Assembly (NCBI RefSeq): GCF_000710915.1
Contig: NZ_BAUA01000174.1
Coordinates: 1-64,000 of the forward strand
Direction of reading: 5' to 3'
Length of the DNA stretch: 64,000 nucleotides
Source: Nocardia brasiliensis IFM 10847
GTDB taxonomy: Bacteria; Actinomycetota; Actinomycetes; Mycobacteriales; Mycobacteriaceae
The translations under genes and the position numbers were made by a program. Below are positions 54,701 to 61,957 of this stretch, piece after piece (position 1 is the first letter of the stretch; each line of letters opens with the position of its first letter). A model generated the notes under the pieces. That model was not told the origin of the DNA. It ran no database searches and saw only the letters and a program-made list of their open reading frames with translations.

Positions 54701-55048
54701 CATCGGCGTGCCGCTCGGCGAGGTCACCGAGAACGCGACCGCCTCCGCGCCGTTTTCCGCACGGATACGGTCCAGTTTTTCAGCGACCTCGGTCAAGGCT
54801 TCGTCCCAGCCGATTTCTCGCCAGCGCGGGTCGGGATCGGATTTGGGCGTGGTCCGTCGCAGTGGCCGCCGCAAGCGCTCGGGGGAGTACACCAGCTCGG
54901 GAGCGGCACGACCCTTCGGGCACATCGCCGCACCGGTGGGATGTGCGGAATCCGGCCGGACATCGCGCAATACGCCGTTCTCGACCGTGTAGACAGCGCC
55001 GCACCGGGAGCGGCACAGCGTGCAGTAGCCGCGCACCTCAGCCATCAT
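51701..55048 (-). CDS. molybdopterin oxidoreductase fused to FAD/NAD(P)H reductase and 2Fe-2S ferredoxin
   Basis: An 1115-residue, self-contained electron chain. Residues 1-760: MopB-type catalytic part with N-terminal [4Fe-4S] cysteines 9, 12, 16 and 43 (CTLCRSRC, AAMCPKG), Cys142 (STEICNWHKDF) as probable Mo ligand and the dinucleotide-binding C-terminal beta barrel. Residues 780-1010: ferredoxin-reductase domain (RSYSLTGPAG, LLAAGIGITPFLSYL, FYLCGPTDM). C-terminus: plant-type [2Fe-2S] domain (SGCRVGQCESC, HCLTC). Electrons can thus go from NAD(P)H to Mo or back. ATG 55048 or 55045. It heads a three-gene operon divergent from a GntR regulator. The substrate is unknown; nitrate or formate would be guesses. 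Confidence 0.88.
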   Translation of the reverse strand: MMAEVRGYCTLCRSRCGAVYTVENGVLRDVRPDSAHPTGAAMCPKGRAAPELVYSPERLRRPLRRTTPKSDPDPRWREIGWDEALTEVAEKLDRIRAENGAEAVAFSVTSPSGTPMSDSIDWVERFIRVFGSPNTLYSTEICNWHKDFAHAFTFGSALPAPDYANTDLAVLWGHNPAKSWLAQSAALARAREARLVVVDPRRSTSALQADHWLRVRPGTDGALALSVAGRLLARRGHDEEFVRSWTNAPLLVRLDTGAFLRASDLHPGTPGYVVWDELSGRAEPLDTTRAPNGAQRFALRGRRRVLTRRGPIDCVPAFDRYAAACAAWPVDRAAAVTTVAPAAIETFAAELGAARSVSYATWSGVGQHVNATQTERAIATLYALTGSYDAPGGNVLLPKPPVNPVTGPGQLAAAQRAKALGLESFPLGPPAQGWINARDFCQAVLQGEPYPVRALVSFGGNLLLTQPDPRRTADALRSLDFAVHLDLFENPTSRFADLLLPVNTPWEREAIRAGFEISVAAQQRVQLRPQLVEPEGEARSDTEIAFDLAVRLGHGEDFFHGRIEDGWNHQLAPLAVTAAELRERPGGMDLPLHVRYRKYAEESDDGTVTGFATPTRRVELYSEMLAQHGQSAVPVAEPPAPDPSYPLVLTCAKNGYFCHSQHRGISSLRKRFPDPIVELSAELAAARGICDGDWVRISTSRATVGMRARIDSDLHRDVVVAEYGWWQAASDLALPGADPLAGNGANYNLLVGDGSRDPISGSVGLRAVPCDVQLAHSTRWRAQREFLIEHCELETEEILAVQLRPVDRTPLPAFRAGQHITVAWPDQPDLTRSYSLTGPAGPAAQELYTIAVRRVSGGRFSTAVHDRLRPGTRLLVTPPAGGFAVPLVHSRPIVLLAAGIGITPFLSYLETLALTPSAAPEVVLHYGNRDGARHPFRARIAALAAHLPSLRVIDHYSRPGAGDRHHLRGRVSASDVDPALIDRRARFYLCGPTDMLDELTAGLVGRGVPRFDIFAEKFHAAPVPVRIADDATATVRFARSGRDVAWRKSDGTLLQLAEQSGLSVPSGCRVGQCESCAVRVLDGTVAHLVAVGSELPDDHCLTCQSVPTSDVVLDA

Positions 55049-55064
55049 GTTACTCCTTAGTAAC
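55049..55064. promoter_or_regulatory. inverted repeat over the molybdoenzyme ribosome site
   Basis: GTTACT (55049-55054) and AGTAAC (55059-55064) are perfect arms with a 4-base spacer and cover the AAGGAG ribosome site of the molybdoenzyme gene. It could be a regulator half of the GntR site next to it or a translation-control hairpin. Confidence 0.5.
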
Positions 55065-55078
55065 CGGCTACCGGTTAC
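55060..55078. promoter_or_regulatory. GntR-type operator
   Basis: GTAACCG (55060-55066) and CGGTTAC (55072-55078) form a perfect 7-bp inverted repeat with a 5-base spacer in the gap between the molybdoenzyme and gntR genes. Size and symmetry fit FadR-type GntR proteins. Confidence 0.62.
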
Positions 55079-55149
55079 CGATTGCCGGTGACAAGTAAGA
55101 TGCGGGAAAGAGGCGGGGAAGTCAAGACCGAGCGTCGAAAGGCAGGTAG

Positions 55150-55806
55150 TTGACCGAGGACGGAGCAGTGCGACTGCAGCACACCAACTTGCGCGATCAA
55201 GTGCTCGAGGTCGTGCGGCAAGCGATGGTGTCCGGTGAGCTCCAGCCAGGAGACATCTACTCGGCGGCGGCGCTCGCGACCCGGCTGGGCGTATCCAGCA
55301 GTCCGGTCCGTGAAGCGATGCTGACGCTGGTCACGCAGGGTTTGATGGAGCCGGTGCGCAACCGTGGTTACCGAATTGTCGCGATGACCGAACAGGATCT
55401 GGACGAGATCTACGAGCTGCGTCAGTTGCTCGAGATCCCGGCCACGCTCGCAGCGGGAGCGAAGATCGAACCCGAGGACCTGGACCGGCTCGCCGGTTTG
55501 GCCGGGGATATCGAAAGCGCGGCCCGGGCCGGAGATGTCGCCGGCTTCCTCGAGGCGGACCGCCGGTTCCATCTGGACTTGCTGGCACACGGCGGAAATC
55601 GTCGGCTGGTGGACAGCATCGCCACCCTGCGGGACCAAACGCGTCTGTACGGATTGGACAAACTTGCCGAGGGCGGCCGGCTGATCGGGGCAGCCGTCGA
55701 ACACCGAGAAATCCTCGCCGCCATCTCGTCGCGCGATTGGGCCGAGCTGGAAAGGCTGATGCATACGCACCTGCGCCACACTCGCGCGGACTGGGCGAGT
55801 GGCTGA
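55150..55806 (+). CDS. GntR-family (FadR/FCD) transcriptional regulator
   Basis: A 218-residue regulator. The N-terminal winged helix (LRDQVLEVVRQAMVSGELQPG, ATRLGVSSSPVREAM) is followed by an FCD effector domain with the metal-ligand-type residues in ADRRFHLDLLAHGGN and HREILAAIS. It starts with TTG/ATG-like codons near 55150; 'TTGACCGAGG' is the reading used. It is divergent from the molybdoenzyme operon and probably represses it through the palindromes between them; the effector is likely an organic acid. Confidence 0.88.
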   Translation: MTEDGAVRLQHTNLRDQVLEVVRQAMVSGELQPGDIYSAAALATRLGVSSSPVREAMLTLVTQGLMEPVRNRGYRIVAMTEQDLDEIYELRQLLEIPATLAAGAKIEPEDLDRLAGLAGDIESAARAGDVAGFLEADRRFHLDLLAHGGNRRLVDSIATLRDQTRLYGLDKLAEGGRLIGAAVEHREILAAISSRDWAELERLMHTHLRHTRADWASG

Positions 55807-56013
55807 ACTGCGCGAGTCGGTGCTCGACCGCGGGAAAGGCGTTGCCGGCGCCGATCATCGCGCTTCGACTTGCCGCACGGGCGGACCGGGACCGGCATCG
55901 GCCGGCTGAATGGAGTTGAAAGCAGCGCGGCCGCAACGTTTTTAGTGCAACATTGATCGTGTGGTTCCTGGCCGCGGGGCTCGGCACCAACTAGCTGGCG
56001 CAGGAGACCGGTC

Positions 56014-56364
56014 ATGGTTGAAATCAATCTCGTGCTATCCGCCCAGGACCTGCCGGACACCGACACGCTAGGGGAGACGGACCCCTACCTGAAACTCTAT
56101 GTTCAGCGCGCCGGAGCTTGGGTGCTGGCCACCATGACCGAGATCCGCAAGAACGACCTGAATCCGCGCTACGCGCCCTGCGTCGTCGATGTCGGCGACA
56201 GTGAGGGGTCCGCCATCCGGATCGAGGTGTGGGACCACGATCGGATGGGCAGCGACGAATTGGTCGGCAAAGCCGAACTCTCGGTGTCCGAGTTCCTGCG
56301 CGCCGGGGGAAACGCCACCCTGCCCTTGCCGGGCGGAGGGCAGGTCAACGTCTCGACGTTGTGA
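56014..56364 (+). CDS. single C2-domain protein
   Basis: A 116-residue protein that is just one C2 domain. The strand-loop pattern LSAQDLPDTDTLGETDPYL followed by IEVWDHDRMGSDELVGKAEL supplies the acidic residues that bind Ca2+ in loops 1 and 3. Such domains target membranes or proteins in eukaryotes; they are scarce in bacteria. No signal peptide is present. The ATG at 56014 has AGGAG upstream. It stands alone, with a 207-bp gap after gntR in which I see no gene. Confidence 0.82.
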   Translation: MVEINLVLSAQDLPDTDTLGETDPYLKLYVQRAGAWVLATMTEIRKNDLNPRYAPCVVDVGDSEGSAIRIEVWDHDRMGSDELVGKAELSVSEFLRAGGNATLPLPGGGQVNVSTL

Positions 56365-56407
56365 TGGAGCGAAGGCGCGGCTCGCCCACCGGTGTCAGGT
56401 GGGTGGC

Positions 56408-56758
56408 TCAGCGGCTCGCGGGTGGTAGGCGGTCGGTCGGGGTGAGGATGTCCGATCGCACGTCGAAGAGGAACGGTACGTCGGCGGGGCCGCCGGACAA
56501 CCACCATGTGCTGACAATTGCTATGTCGTCGTTGATCTCTTCGATCGTGCACTGGATCGTGGTGGGGCGGGGATAGGTCGACGTCGGCGACAGTTCGCCG
56601 CCGAAAAGGGCGCTCTTGCCTACCAGTTGGTGAGGTCGGCCGTGCGCGTCTGCGAATTCGACCAGGACGATCCCCGGCTGCGGATCGTCGCTGAGCCAAT
56701 GGATAGCGCTGGCCGGCAGTTCGCAACCATCGCCCTTGCCCAAACTCTGTTGCACCAC
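56408..56758 (-). CDS. hypothetical protein (116 aa)
   Basis: Not recognised. The product is a small, probably beta-rich protein (GIVLVEFADAHGRPHQLVGK, TTIQCTIEEINDDIAIVSTW, DVPFLFDVRSDI) without signal peptide or membrane segment. The start is GTG 56758 or GTG 56755. It is convergent with the C2-domain gene and divergent from the RidA gene. Confidence 0.6.
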   Translation of the reverse strand: MVQQSLGKGDGCELPASAIHWLSDDPQPGIVLVEFADAHGRPHQLVGKSALFGGELSPTSTYPRPTTIQCTIEEINDDIAIVSTWWLSGGPADVPFLFDVRSDILTPTDRLPPASR

Positions 56759-56873
56759 AACACCTTATCGAGATGACGGCCCGCCGGTAAATCAGCGCGC
56801 GGCAGCGCAGGCGATTGGTCTGAAGCGACAAAAAGCGGTTGGCGAAGATTCGGCCGGCGAGAAGAATCGAGCC

Positions 56874-57281
56874 GTGACGAAGACTGTGACGCTGATCAGA
56901 TCCGACAAGCTGGCCACTGTCGCCGAATACGCTTATGCCGCTACGGCTCCGGCGGAGGCGCGACTCATCTTTCTCGCCGGTGCGTGCCCGCTGAATGCCG
57001 ACGGCAGCACCGCGGCGGTGGGGAATTATGCGGGACAGGCCGCGAAGGCGATCGAGAACCTGCAGATCGCGTTGCGCGAGGCCGGCGCCGAACTCGAGAA
57101 CGTGATCAACACGCGGGTGCTCGTCGCCAGTGCCCGACAGGAGGATTTGGTCACGGCCTGGGAGGTCGTGCGGGACGCGTTCGCCGAACACGATGTGCCC
57201 AGCACCCTGCTGGGCGTCACGGTGCTCGGCTACGACGACCAACTGGTGGAGATCGAAGCGGTGGCCGCCGTCGTGGATTAA
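56874..57281 (+). CDS. RidA family protein
   Basis: A 135-residue member of the RidA/YjgF family: RLIFLAGACPLNADGST, YAGQAAKAIENLQIALREAGA and LLGVTVLGYDDQLVEIEAVA are typical. RidA proteins hydrolyse reactive enamine/imine intermediates from amino-acid metabolism. The GTG at 56874 is used on homology grounds. The conserved Arg expected near the middle is seen in NTRVLVA. It is not obviously in an operon. Confidence 0.85.
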   Translation: MTKTVTLIRSDKLATVAEYAYAATAPAEARLIFLAGACPLNADGSTAAVGNYAGQAAKAIENLQIALREAGAELENVINTRVLVASARQEDLVTAWEVVRDAFAEHDVPSTLLGVTVLGYDDQLVEIEAVAAVVD

Positions 57282-57340
57282 TAGGCAACAGTACTTTTGA
57301 CGAGTTCGTAGCCGTCGGGTCCGTTTTGGCGCGGGTAGGT

Positions 57341-57654
57341 TCAGCGCCCCGGTCTCGATGGCCACGGGCTCGAGGATGCCGGACACGTAGCGAGGGGTGT
57401 CGAGGCGAGCTGCGGCCTGGACGAAACCTGCTGCGGTATAGACGTTTTCCTCGTCAGGGGCTGAGGCGCGCGGGGGTGGGTCCAGCGGGCGAGTAGGACG
57501 GTGGCGTCGTCCGGCAGGTTTCCGTGCTGGTGGGTGAGGATGGCGTGGATCAGGCGGCGCGCGGTCTCCGGCGACGGGGTGTCGGCATGCGGACGATGCA
57601 CACCGAAGCAGTCCGATAGCCGATCGAGGAATACGAGAACTGTTGGCCGAATCG
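57341..57654 (-). pseudogene. remnant of a PP2C/SpoIIE-type phosphatase C-terminus
   Basis: The minus strand is open from about 57654 to a stop at 57341. The segment LIHAILTHQHGNLPDDATVLLARW matches the conserved end of SpoIIE/RsbU phosphatases (DDATVLLxRW), but nothing of the rest of the catalytic domain is present. The remaining sequence after it is frameshifted or unrelated, Pro/Ser/Arg-rich. It fills most of the 378-bp gap between the RidA and MFS genes. A small functional gene is unlikely. Confidence 0.5.
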
Positions 57655-57659
57655 GGACT

Positions 57660-58892
57660 TCACGCGGCGGTCAGCGCGGTTCGGCGGCGCAGCGCCGGGC
57701 CCAGGGCGTGCTGGCCTGCGAACAGTGCGACGCCGACGAGCGCACAGGCCGTTGCCAGGGTCTCTCGTCCGGCGTGGTTCAGCAGGACGGTGCCGACCAG
57801 CGGGCCGAACACTCCGCCGATACTCCAGGTGGCCGATGCGACGCCCATGTACTTTCCGCGCAGGTCGGCCGGCGCGATCGCGGCGAAGACGCCGCCGAAC
57901 ATGACCGCGATACCGATCTGGCCGAGGGTCCAGGCCAGAACCGATGCCGCATAGGCGGTGCTGCTGTGTGCGAGAGCGCTGAAGGCGGTGCCGGCGCCGA
58001 CCATGAGCATCGAAACAGCCAGCACCACACTGGGATTGCGATGTGCGAGCAGCCGTACCGCCAGCGGCTGCCCGACGACGATGGCGGCGCCGTTCATCGC
58101 CAGCATCGTGCCGTACATCGCCGGGCTGTGGCCGTCTGCGGTCATGATGAGCGGCAGCGTGGCGAATGTCTGCTGGAACAGTGTGAAGTAGACGACGTAG
58201 ATCAAGGCCATCGCGATCATCAGTGGGTCGCGCAGCAGTACCGGCAGCAGGGCGCGCGGCGCGAGTTCCGCTGTCGGCGGGCGGGTTTCGGGGACCCGGT
58301 GCCAGACGATCAGCGCCGCGAGGACCGAGGCGGTGGCGTTGATCCAGAACAAGAGCCCATACCCGTGCTGGGCAAGGATCCCGGCCGTGACCGTGGCGAC
58401 GGAGAAGCCCAGGTTGGCTGTCCAGAACAGCAATCCGAAGGCCCGGATGCGTTGTGCTGGTGGGAGATCGGCCACCATGGCGGCTCCGGCGGGGCGAAAC
58501 AGGTCTGCGGTCAGTCCGAGTCCGAGGGCGGCTGCCCAGATCGCGGGCATGGCGTTGGCCGAGCCGAGCGCGACAAGCGCGAGGGCGGTCCCGAGGAAAC
58601 CTACGAGCATGGTGTGGCGTCGACCGATGCGGTCGCCCAGCCAGCCGCCGAGCAGCTGGGATCCGATGCCTCCGATACCGACCGCCGCGACCACCGCACC
58701 GGCGGTCGTCGGTGTCAGCTGCCGTTCCTGTGTCAGATAGAGCACCAGGAAAGACTGTGCGACGCCGCCTGCTCGGCTCACGAAATGTGTTGCCGCCAAG
58801 GCCCAGACGAGGTCCGGCAGGTTCAGCCGCAGTCGGGAGGGTTCGCGGACGAGTACTGCGGCGGTCGGCGCGGCGGGGGCGTAGGTGGTCAT
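57660..58892 (-). CDS. MFS transporter
   Basis: A 410-residue, 12-helix transporter. The loop 2-3 signature is LGGWLGDRIGRRHTMLVG, and the substrate-binding helices include HFVSRAGGVAQSFLVLYL and TATADLFRPAGAAMVADLP-like segment at helix 4. It is most like drug-efflux (DHA1) members. It is divergent from a LysR gene with an inverted repeat between, the common arrangement of a regulated exporter. The ATG at 58892 is used. Substrate unknown. Confidence 0.85.
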   Translation of the reverse strand: MTTYAPAAPTAAVLVREPSRLRLNLPDLVWALAATHFVSRAGGVAQSFLVLYLTQERQLTPTTAGAVVAAVGIGGIGSQLLGGWLGDRIGRRHTMLVGFLGTALALVALGSANAMPAIWAAALGLGLTADLFRPAGAAMVADLPPAQRIRAFGLLFWTANLGFSVATVTAGILAQHGYGLLFWINATASVLAALIVWHRVPETRPPTAELAPRALLPVLLRDPLMIAMALIYVVYFTLFQQTFATLPLIMTADGHSPAMYGTMLAMNGAAIVVGQPLAVRLLAHRNPSVVLAVSMLMVGAGTAFSALAHSSTAYAASVLAWTLGQIGIAVMFGGVFAAIAPADLRGKYMGVASATWSIGGVFGPLVGTVLLNHAGRETLATACALVGVALFAGQHALGPALRRRTALTAA

Positions 58893-58929
58893 GTGAACGA
58901 ATCTAAGAACTGGAGTGCATCGAGAAAAG

Positions 58930-58954
58930 CGATCATTTCTTCTCGATTTGATCG
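58930..58954. promoter_or_regulatory. candidate LysR-binding inverted repeat
   Basis: CGATCA (58930-58935) and TGATCG (58949-58954) form a perfect inverted repeat with a 13-base spacer between the MFS and LysR genes. Confidence 0.45.
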
Positions 58955-58974
58955 GTATTGCTTATGCTTATGCG

Positions 58975-59931
58975 ATGGCTGAAATCGAGCTGCGCCACCT
59001 GCGCACCATGGCCGCCATCGCCGCGGAAGGAACATTCGGGCGAGCGGCGCAGCGCCTCGGCTACACCCAGTCCTCGGTGAGTCAGCAGATCGCCGTGCTG
59101 GAGAAGGCCGTCGGCGGTGCGGTGTTCGACCGTCCCGGCGGGCCCAGGCCCGTGCGGGTCACTCCGCTCGGCGAAGTGGTCCTGCGTCGCGGACGTGTCC
59201 TGCTCACCGAGGCAGACGAACTGGCCGACGCGGTCGACCGTTTTCGCGCCGGCCACGGTCGCATCGACATCGGAACTTTCCAAGCCGCGACCAAGCTGAT
59301 CCTTCCGGCGGTCGTGCGTCGGCTACTGACCGAGCATCCGCACTGCGACATTCGGTTGTCGGAGGTAGAGCCGGCCGATCCCCAGCTCGGCGGTCTCGAC
59401 CTGCTGTTCCACTACGGAAGCGTCGACGCCGATGTGGAATGCGTAGAGCTACTCGACGAGCCGTACCTCTTGGTGGCAGGCGTTGGTGCATTCCCCGAGG
59501 GGCCGGTGCGGACGGGGCTGCTCAACGACGCCCCGATCGTCGCCTGGCCGCCCACTCATCACCAGACGTGGCTGGAACGGACCCTCGCTGCCAAGGGCGC
59601 GCGGCCGCGCATAGTGTTTCGAACGACCGGCCACGAAACCATCCTGGCCATGGTGCGAGCGGGCATAGGCTCAGCAGTGCTGCCGGCGCTGGCCCTCCAC
59701 GGATCCGACGTGTGGTCCGACGGCGAACTCAGTGTCCATCCACTGCAACCGGCGCCCTCCTGCCCGTGGTACCTCTACTGGCCGACCGGCCGCGCCCCCG
59801 CACCCCTCGCGGCCCGAGTCATCGACATCGCCACCACTGAGGCCCAGGAACTGGGCGGCGAACTTGCGCGACTCATCGACCGGACAGGAGCCGTCACGAG
59901 CCTGAAAACTTCTGTCCCGCCGGATAATTGA
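58975..59931 (+). CDS. LysR-family transcriptional regulator
   Basis: A 318-residue regulator. The HTH is LRTMAAIAAEGTFGRAAQRLGYTQSSVSQQ (about residues 8-37 by position), and the effector domain follows with GRIDIGTFQAATKLILPAVV and HETILAMVRAGIGSAVLPAL. The ATG at 58975 fits the family N-terminus better than an ATG 60 nt upstream. It is divergent from the MFS gene and most likely controls it. Confidence 0.88.
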   Translation: MAEIELRHLRTMAAIAAEGTFGRAAQRLGYTQSSVSQQIAVLEKAVGGAVFDRPGGPRPVRVTPLGEVVLRRGRVLLTEADELADAVDRFRAGHGRIDIGTFQAATKLILPAVVRRLLTEHPHCDIRLSEVEPADPQLGGLDLLFHYGSVDADVECVELLDEPYLLVAGVGAFPEGPVRTGLLNDAPIVAWPPTHHQTWLERTLAAKGARPRIVFRTTGHETILAMVRAGIGSAVLPALALHGSDVWSDGELSVHPLQPAPSCPWYLYWPTGRAPAPLAARVIDIATTEAQELGGELARLIDRTGAVTSLKTSVPPDN

Positions 59932-60341
59932 GCCGATAGCAGGGGAGCACACAACCGCAGCGCCGGGTCAAGAGTCGAACTGCACCTGCTCCCAAGGCAG
60001 GGCGAGCAGGACGTCGATGAGCCGATCTGCTTCGCCGTGCTCGACCAAGTGGCCGGCGTAGCGTAGAGAATGGGCCGTCGGCCTTGGCCGATTAGTGCCA
60101 GGCTGATTGTCCGCCGTGGCCTCGCCGTCTTCAGTGCCCGCGGCAAGCCGTGCCGAAAAGTGTTGCGATATCGAACAATCCGGGTTTCTCTCGGCCATTC
60201 GCGACTCGTTACCCTCGATGGGTCGAAGTGACGATGGTGGCTGGGACTGCGCGGGCTCACCCGGCTCGACGCCGAGGTCGTCGAGCGCGCCTGCAACATC
60301 TCGACCGTCATGTCGTCTGCTGGCGAAACCGATGGCGGGAC
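59932..60341. other. 410-bp region without a supported gene
   Basis: On the minus strand 59968-60198 is open for 76 codons (SLRYAGHLVEHGEADRLIDV in its second half) and could be a small gene, but the first half has poor composition. On the plus strand near 60236-60342 there is a short open stretch, LRGLTRLDAEVVERACN, without a start. Both may be remnants. I see no repeat or RNA gene. Confidence 0.35.
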
Positions 60342-61877
60342 TTAGGTGAATTCGGCGAGATACTTCGTGACGGCTTGGGAGTCGCCGGCGTCGGAGATCA
60401 GTCCGATATAGCCGTCGGGTCGGATCAGGACGAGCGTTTGGTCGGTGGAGGCATAGGCAGTCGCGAGGGTGCCGGCGGTATCCGCGAATTCATCTGTTGC
60501 CAGTGGCTTCGCGACGAGGTGCAGTACTCGGGGCGGGTTGCCGGGAAATATCGGGCTCAGTCGGGGGCCGAAGTTGAGCAGGGTGAAGCGGCCCTGGCCG
60601 ATCAGGTCGAACAGGCGATGGACCCCGTCGGCGGTGGCAAGCTCGGTCGCGTCGGGCGCGCGGTCTCCGGCGCGCAGGCGCGCCTGGTCGTCACGGTCGT
60701 CGCTCGCCAGAACGGATCCGCGGTATCCGACGTCGAGCTGGATCGTGCTGGCGTCTCTGTCGACCGAGATCACGTTGGTCTGAACGATTTTGGCCAGGCG
60801 GGCGTTCGACAGTGCGAGGACGTGAGCGGCGACGGGACGTCGCTCGGACTCGTACGAATCGAGCAGCGCGAGCGGCGCGCCGTCGTTCACCACGGCAGCG
60901 AATTTCCATGCGAGATTGTGTGCGTCCTGGATTCCGGTGTTCATGCCCTGGCCGCCGGCCGGTGAATGGATGTGTGCCGCGTCACCGGCGAGGAAGGTGT
61001 TCCCTGTCCGGTAATGGTCGGCCAGCCGAATATTGGCGCGCCACATCGAGATCCACTCGGGTTCGTGTAGTCGGATGTCGGTGCGGCCCGTCCTTTGGTC
61101 GACAGTCGCCTGCAAGTCGGCGAGGCTGAGCCGGGGTTTTGCGCCCGGTGGGAGGGACGCGACGTATTGGAACACTTCGGTGGAGGGCAGCGGGCACAGG
61201 CTCAACAACCCGGTCGGGTGCGCCCAGGTCTTCCATGCGTCACGACTCACGCCGGAAACTGGAAGGTCCGCCACGATCATTCGCACGTCCTCCCGCGTCT
61301 CGCCGGCGAAGGTGACCCCGGACTGTTTGCGGACGATGCTGTGTCCGCCGTCGGCGCCGACGAGCCAGCGCGCATCGATGGTGGTCGAGATGCCATCGGT
61401 GACTATCTCGGCCGCGATGCCGTCCTCGGTCTGGGTGTAGCCGACCAGCGCGGTGTCGAATTCGACTGCGCCCCCGAGTTCTTCGAGCCGAATCCGGAGG
61501 GCTTCCTCGACTCGCCACTGCGGCGTGATCACGCTTGCCGGGTACGGAATGTCCGGCCGGTCGGTCAAGTATTCGGGGGTCGTACCACCGTGTGTCACCT
61601 GCCCGTCGGGGCCGGTCGCGTTCATAGGCATCGCCATCTGGCCGTTCGCGATCACTCGTTCGACGATGCCGAGGTCCTCGAAGATCTCGAGGGTGCGCGG
61701 TTGCACGCCCTTGCCGCGTGAACCTGGCCGGGGGCCGGGTGCGGAGTCGATCAAACGGAACGACACGCCGCTGCGTGCAAGTTCGACGGCCATCGTCAGC
61801 CCGGTCGGCCCGGCCCCGACGATCAAAACCGTGGTGGCGTTCGTTTCTGCGGAAGTGACGTCGTGCAACTCGTCCAT
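60342..61877 (-). CDS. class A FAD-dependent aromatic monooxygenase
   Basis: A 511-residue flavoprotein hydroxylase of the phenol/pentachlorophenol monooxygenase type. FAD-binding VLIVGAGPTGLTMAVELARSG at the N-terminus (about 20 residues), DG motif ARWLVGADGGHSIVRKQSG, and the GD motif NTFLAGDAAHIHSPAGGQGMN; a thioredoxin-like C-terminal domain (ILHLVAKPL, GTLATAYASTDQTLVLIRPDGY) follows. It inserts oxygen into an aromatic or polyketide substrate. The ATG at 61877 has AGGAG upstream. It is divergent from a TetR gene, with two related palindromes between, so a substrate-inducible pair. Antibiotic-inactivating homologues exist, but none is specifically indicated. Confidence 0.88.
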   Translation of the reverse strand: MDELHDVTSAETNATTVLIVGAGPTGLTMAVELARSGVSFRLIDSAPGPRPGSRGKGVQPRTLEIFEDLGIVERVIANGQMAMPMNATGPDGQVTHGGTTPEYLTDRPDIPYPASVITPQWRVEEALRIRLEELGGAVEFDTALVGYTQTEDGIAAEIVTDGISTTIDARWLVGADGGHSIVRKQSGVTFAGETREDVRMIVADLPVSGVSRDAWKTWAHPTGLLSLCPLPSTEVFQYVASLPPGAKPRLSLADLQATVDQRTGRTDIRLHEPEWISMWRANIRLADHYRTGNTFLAGDAAHIHSPAGGQGMNTGIQDAHNLAWKFAAVVNDGAPLALLDSYESERRPVAAHVLALSNARLAKIVQTNVISVDRDASTIQLDVGYRGSVLASDDRDDQARLRAGDRAPDATELATADGVHRLFDLIGQGRFTLLNFGPRLSPIFPGNPPRVLHLVAKPLATDEFADTAGTLATAYASTDQTLVLIRPDGYIGLISDAGDSQAVTKYLAEFT

Positions 61878-61887
61878 CGAGTCTCCT

Positions 61888-61907
61888 AAGAAAGTAAAAC
61901 CTTTCTT
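61888..61907. promoter_or_regulatory. TetR operator 2 (half-conserved)
   Basis: AAGAAAG (61888-61894) and CTTTCTT (61901-61907) with a 6-base spacer share their arms with the larger palindrome at 61926-61949 and lie just before the monooxygenase ATG. Confidence 0.6.
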
Positions 61908-61925
61908 GAACAGTAGCTCGGATTG

Positions 61926-61949
61926 CTTAGAAAGGTGGACCTTTCTAAG
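61926..61949. promoter_or_regulatory. TetR operator 1, 24-bp palindrome
   Basis: CTTAGAAAGGT (61926-61936) and ACCTTTCTAAG (61939-61949) are perfect 11-bp arms around a central GG. It ends 8 bp before the TetR ATG. Confidence 0.8.
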
Positions 61950-61957
61950 GTGGGACA

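Noticed and set aside
59968-60198. Small minus-strand gene of 76 codons
   Set aside because: The second half looks protein-like but the first half does not, there is no good ribosome site and no recognised homology; described only within the gap entry.
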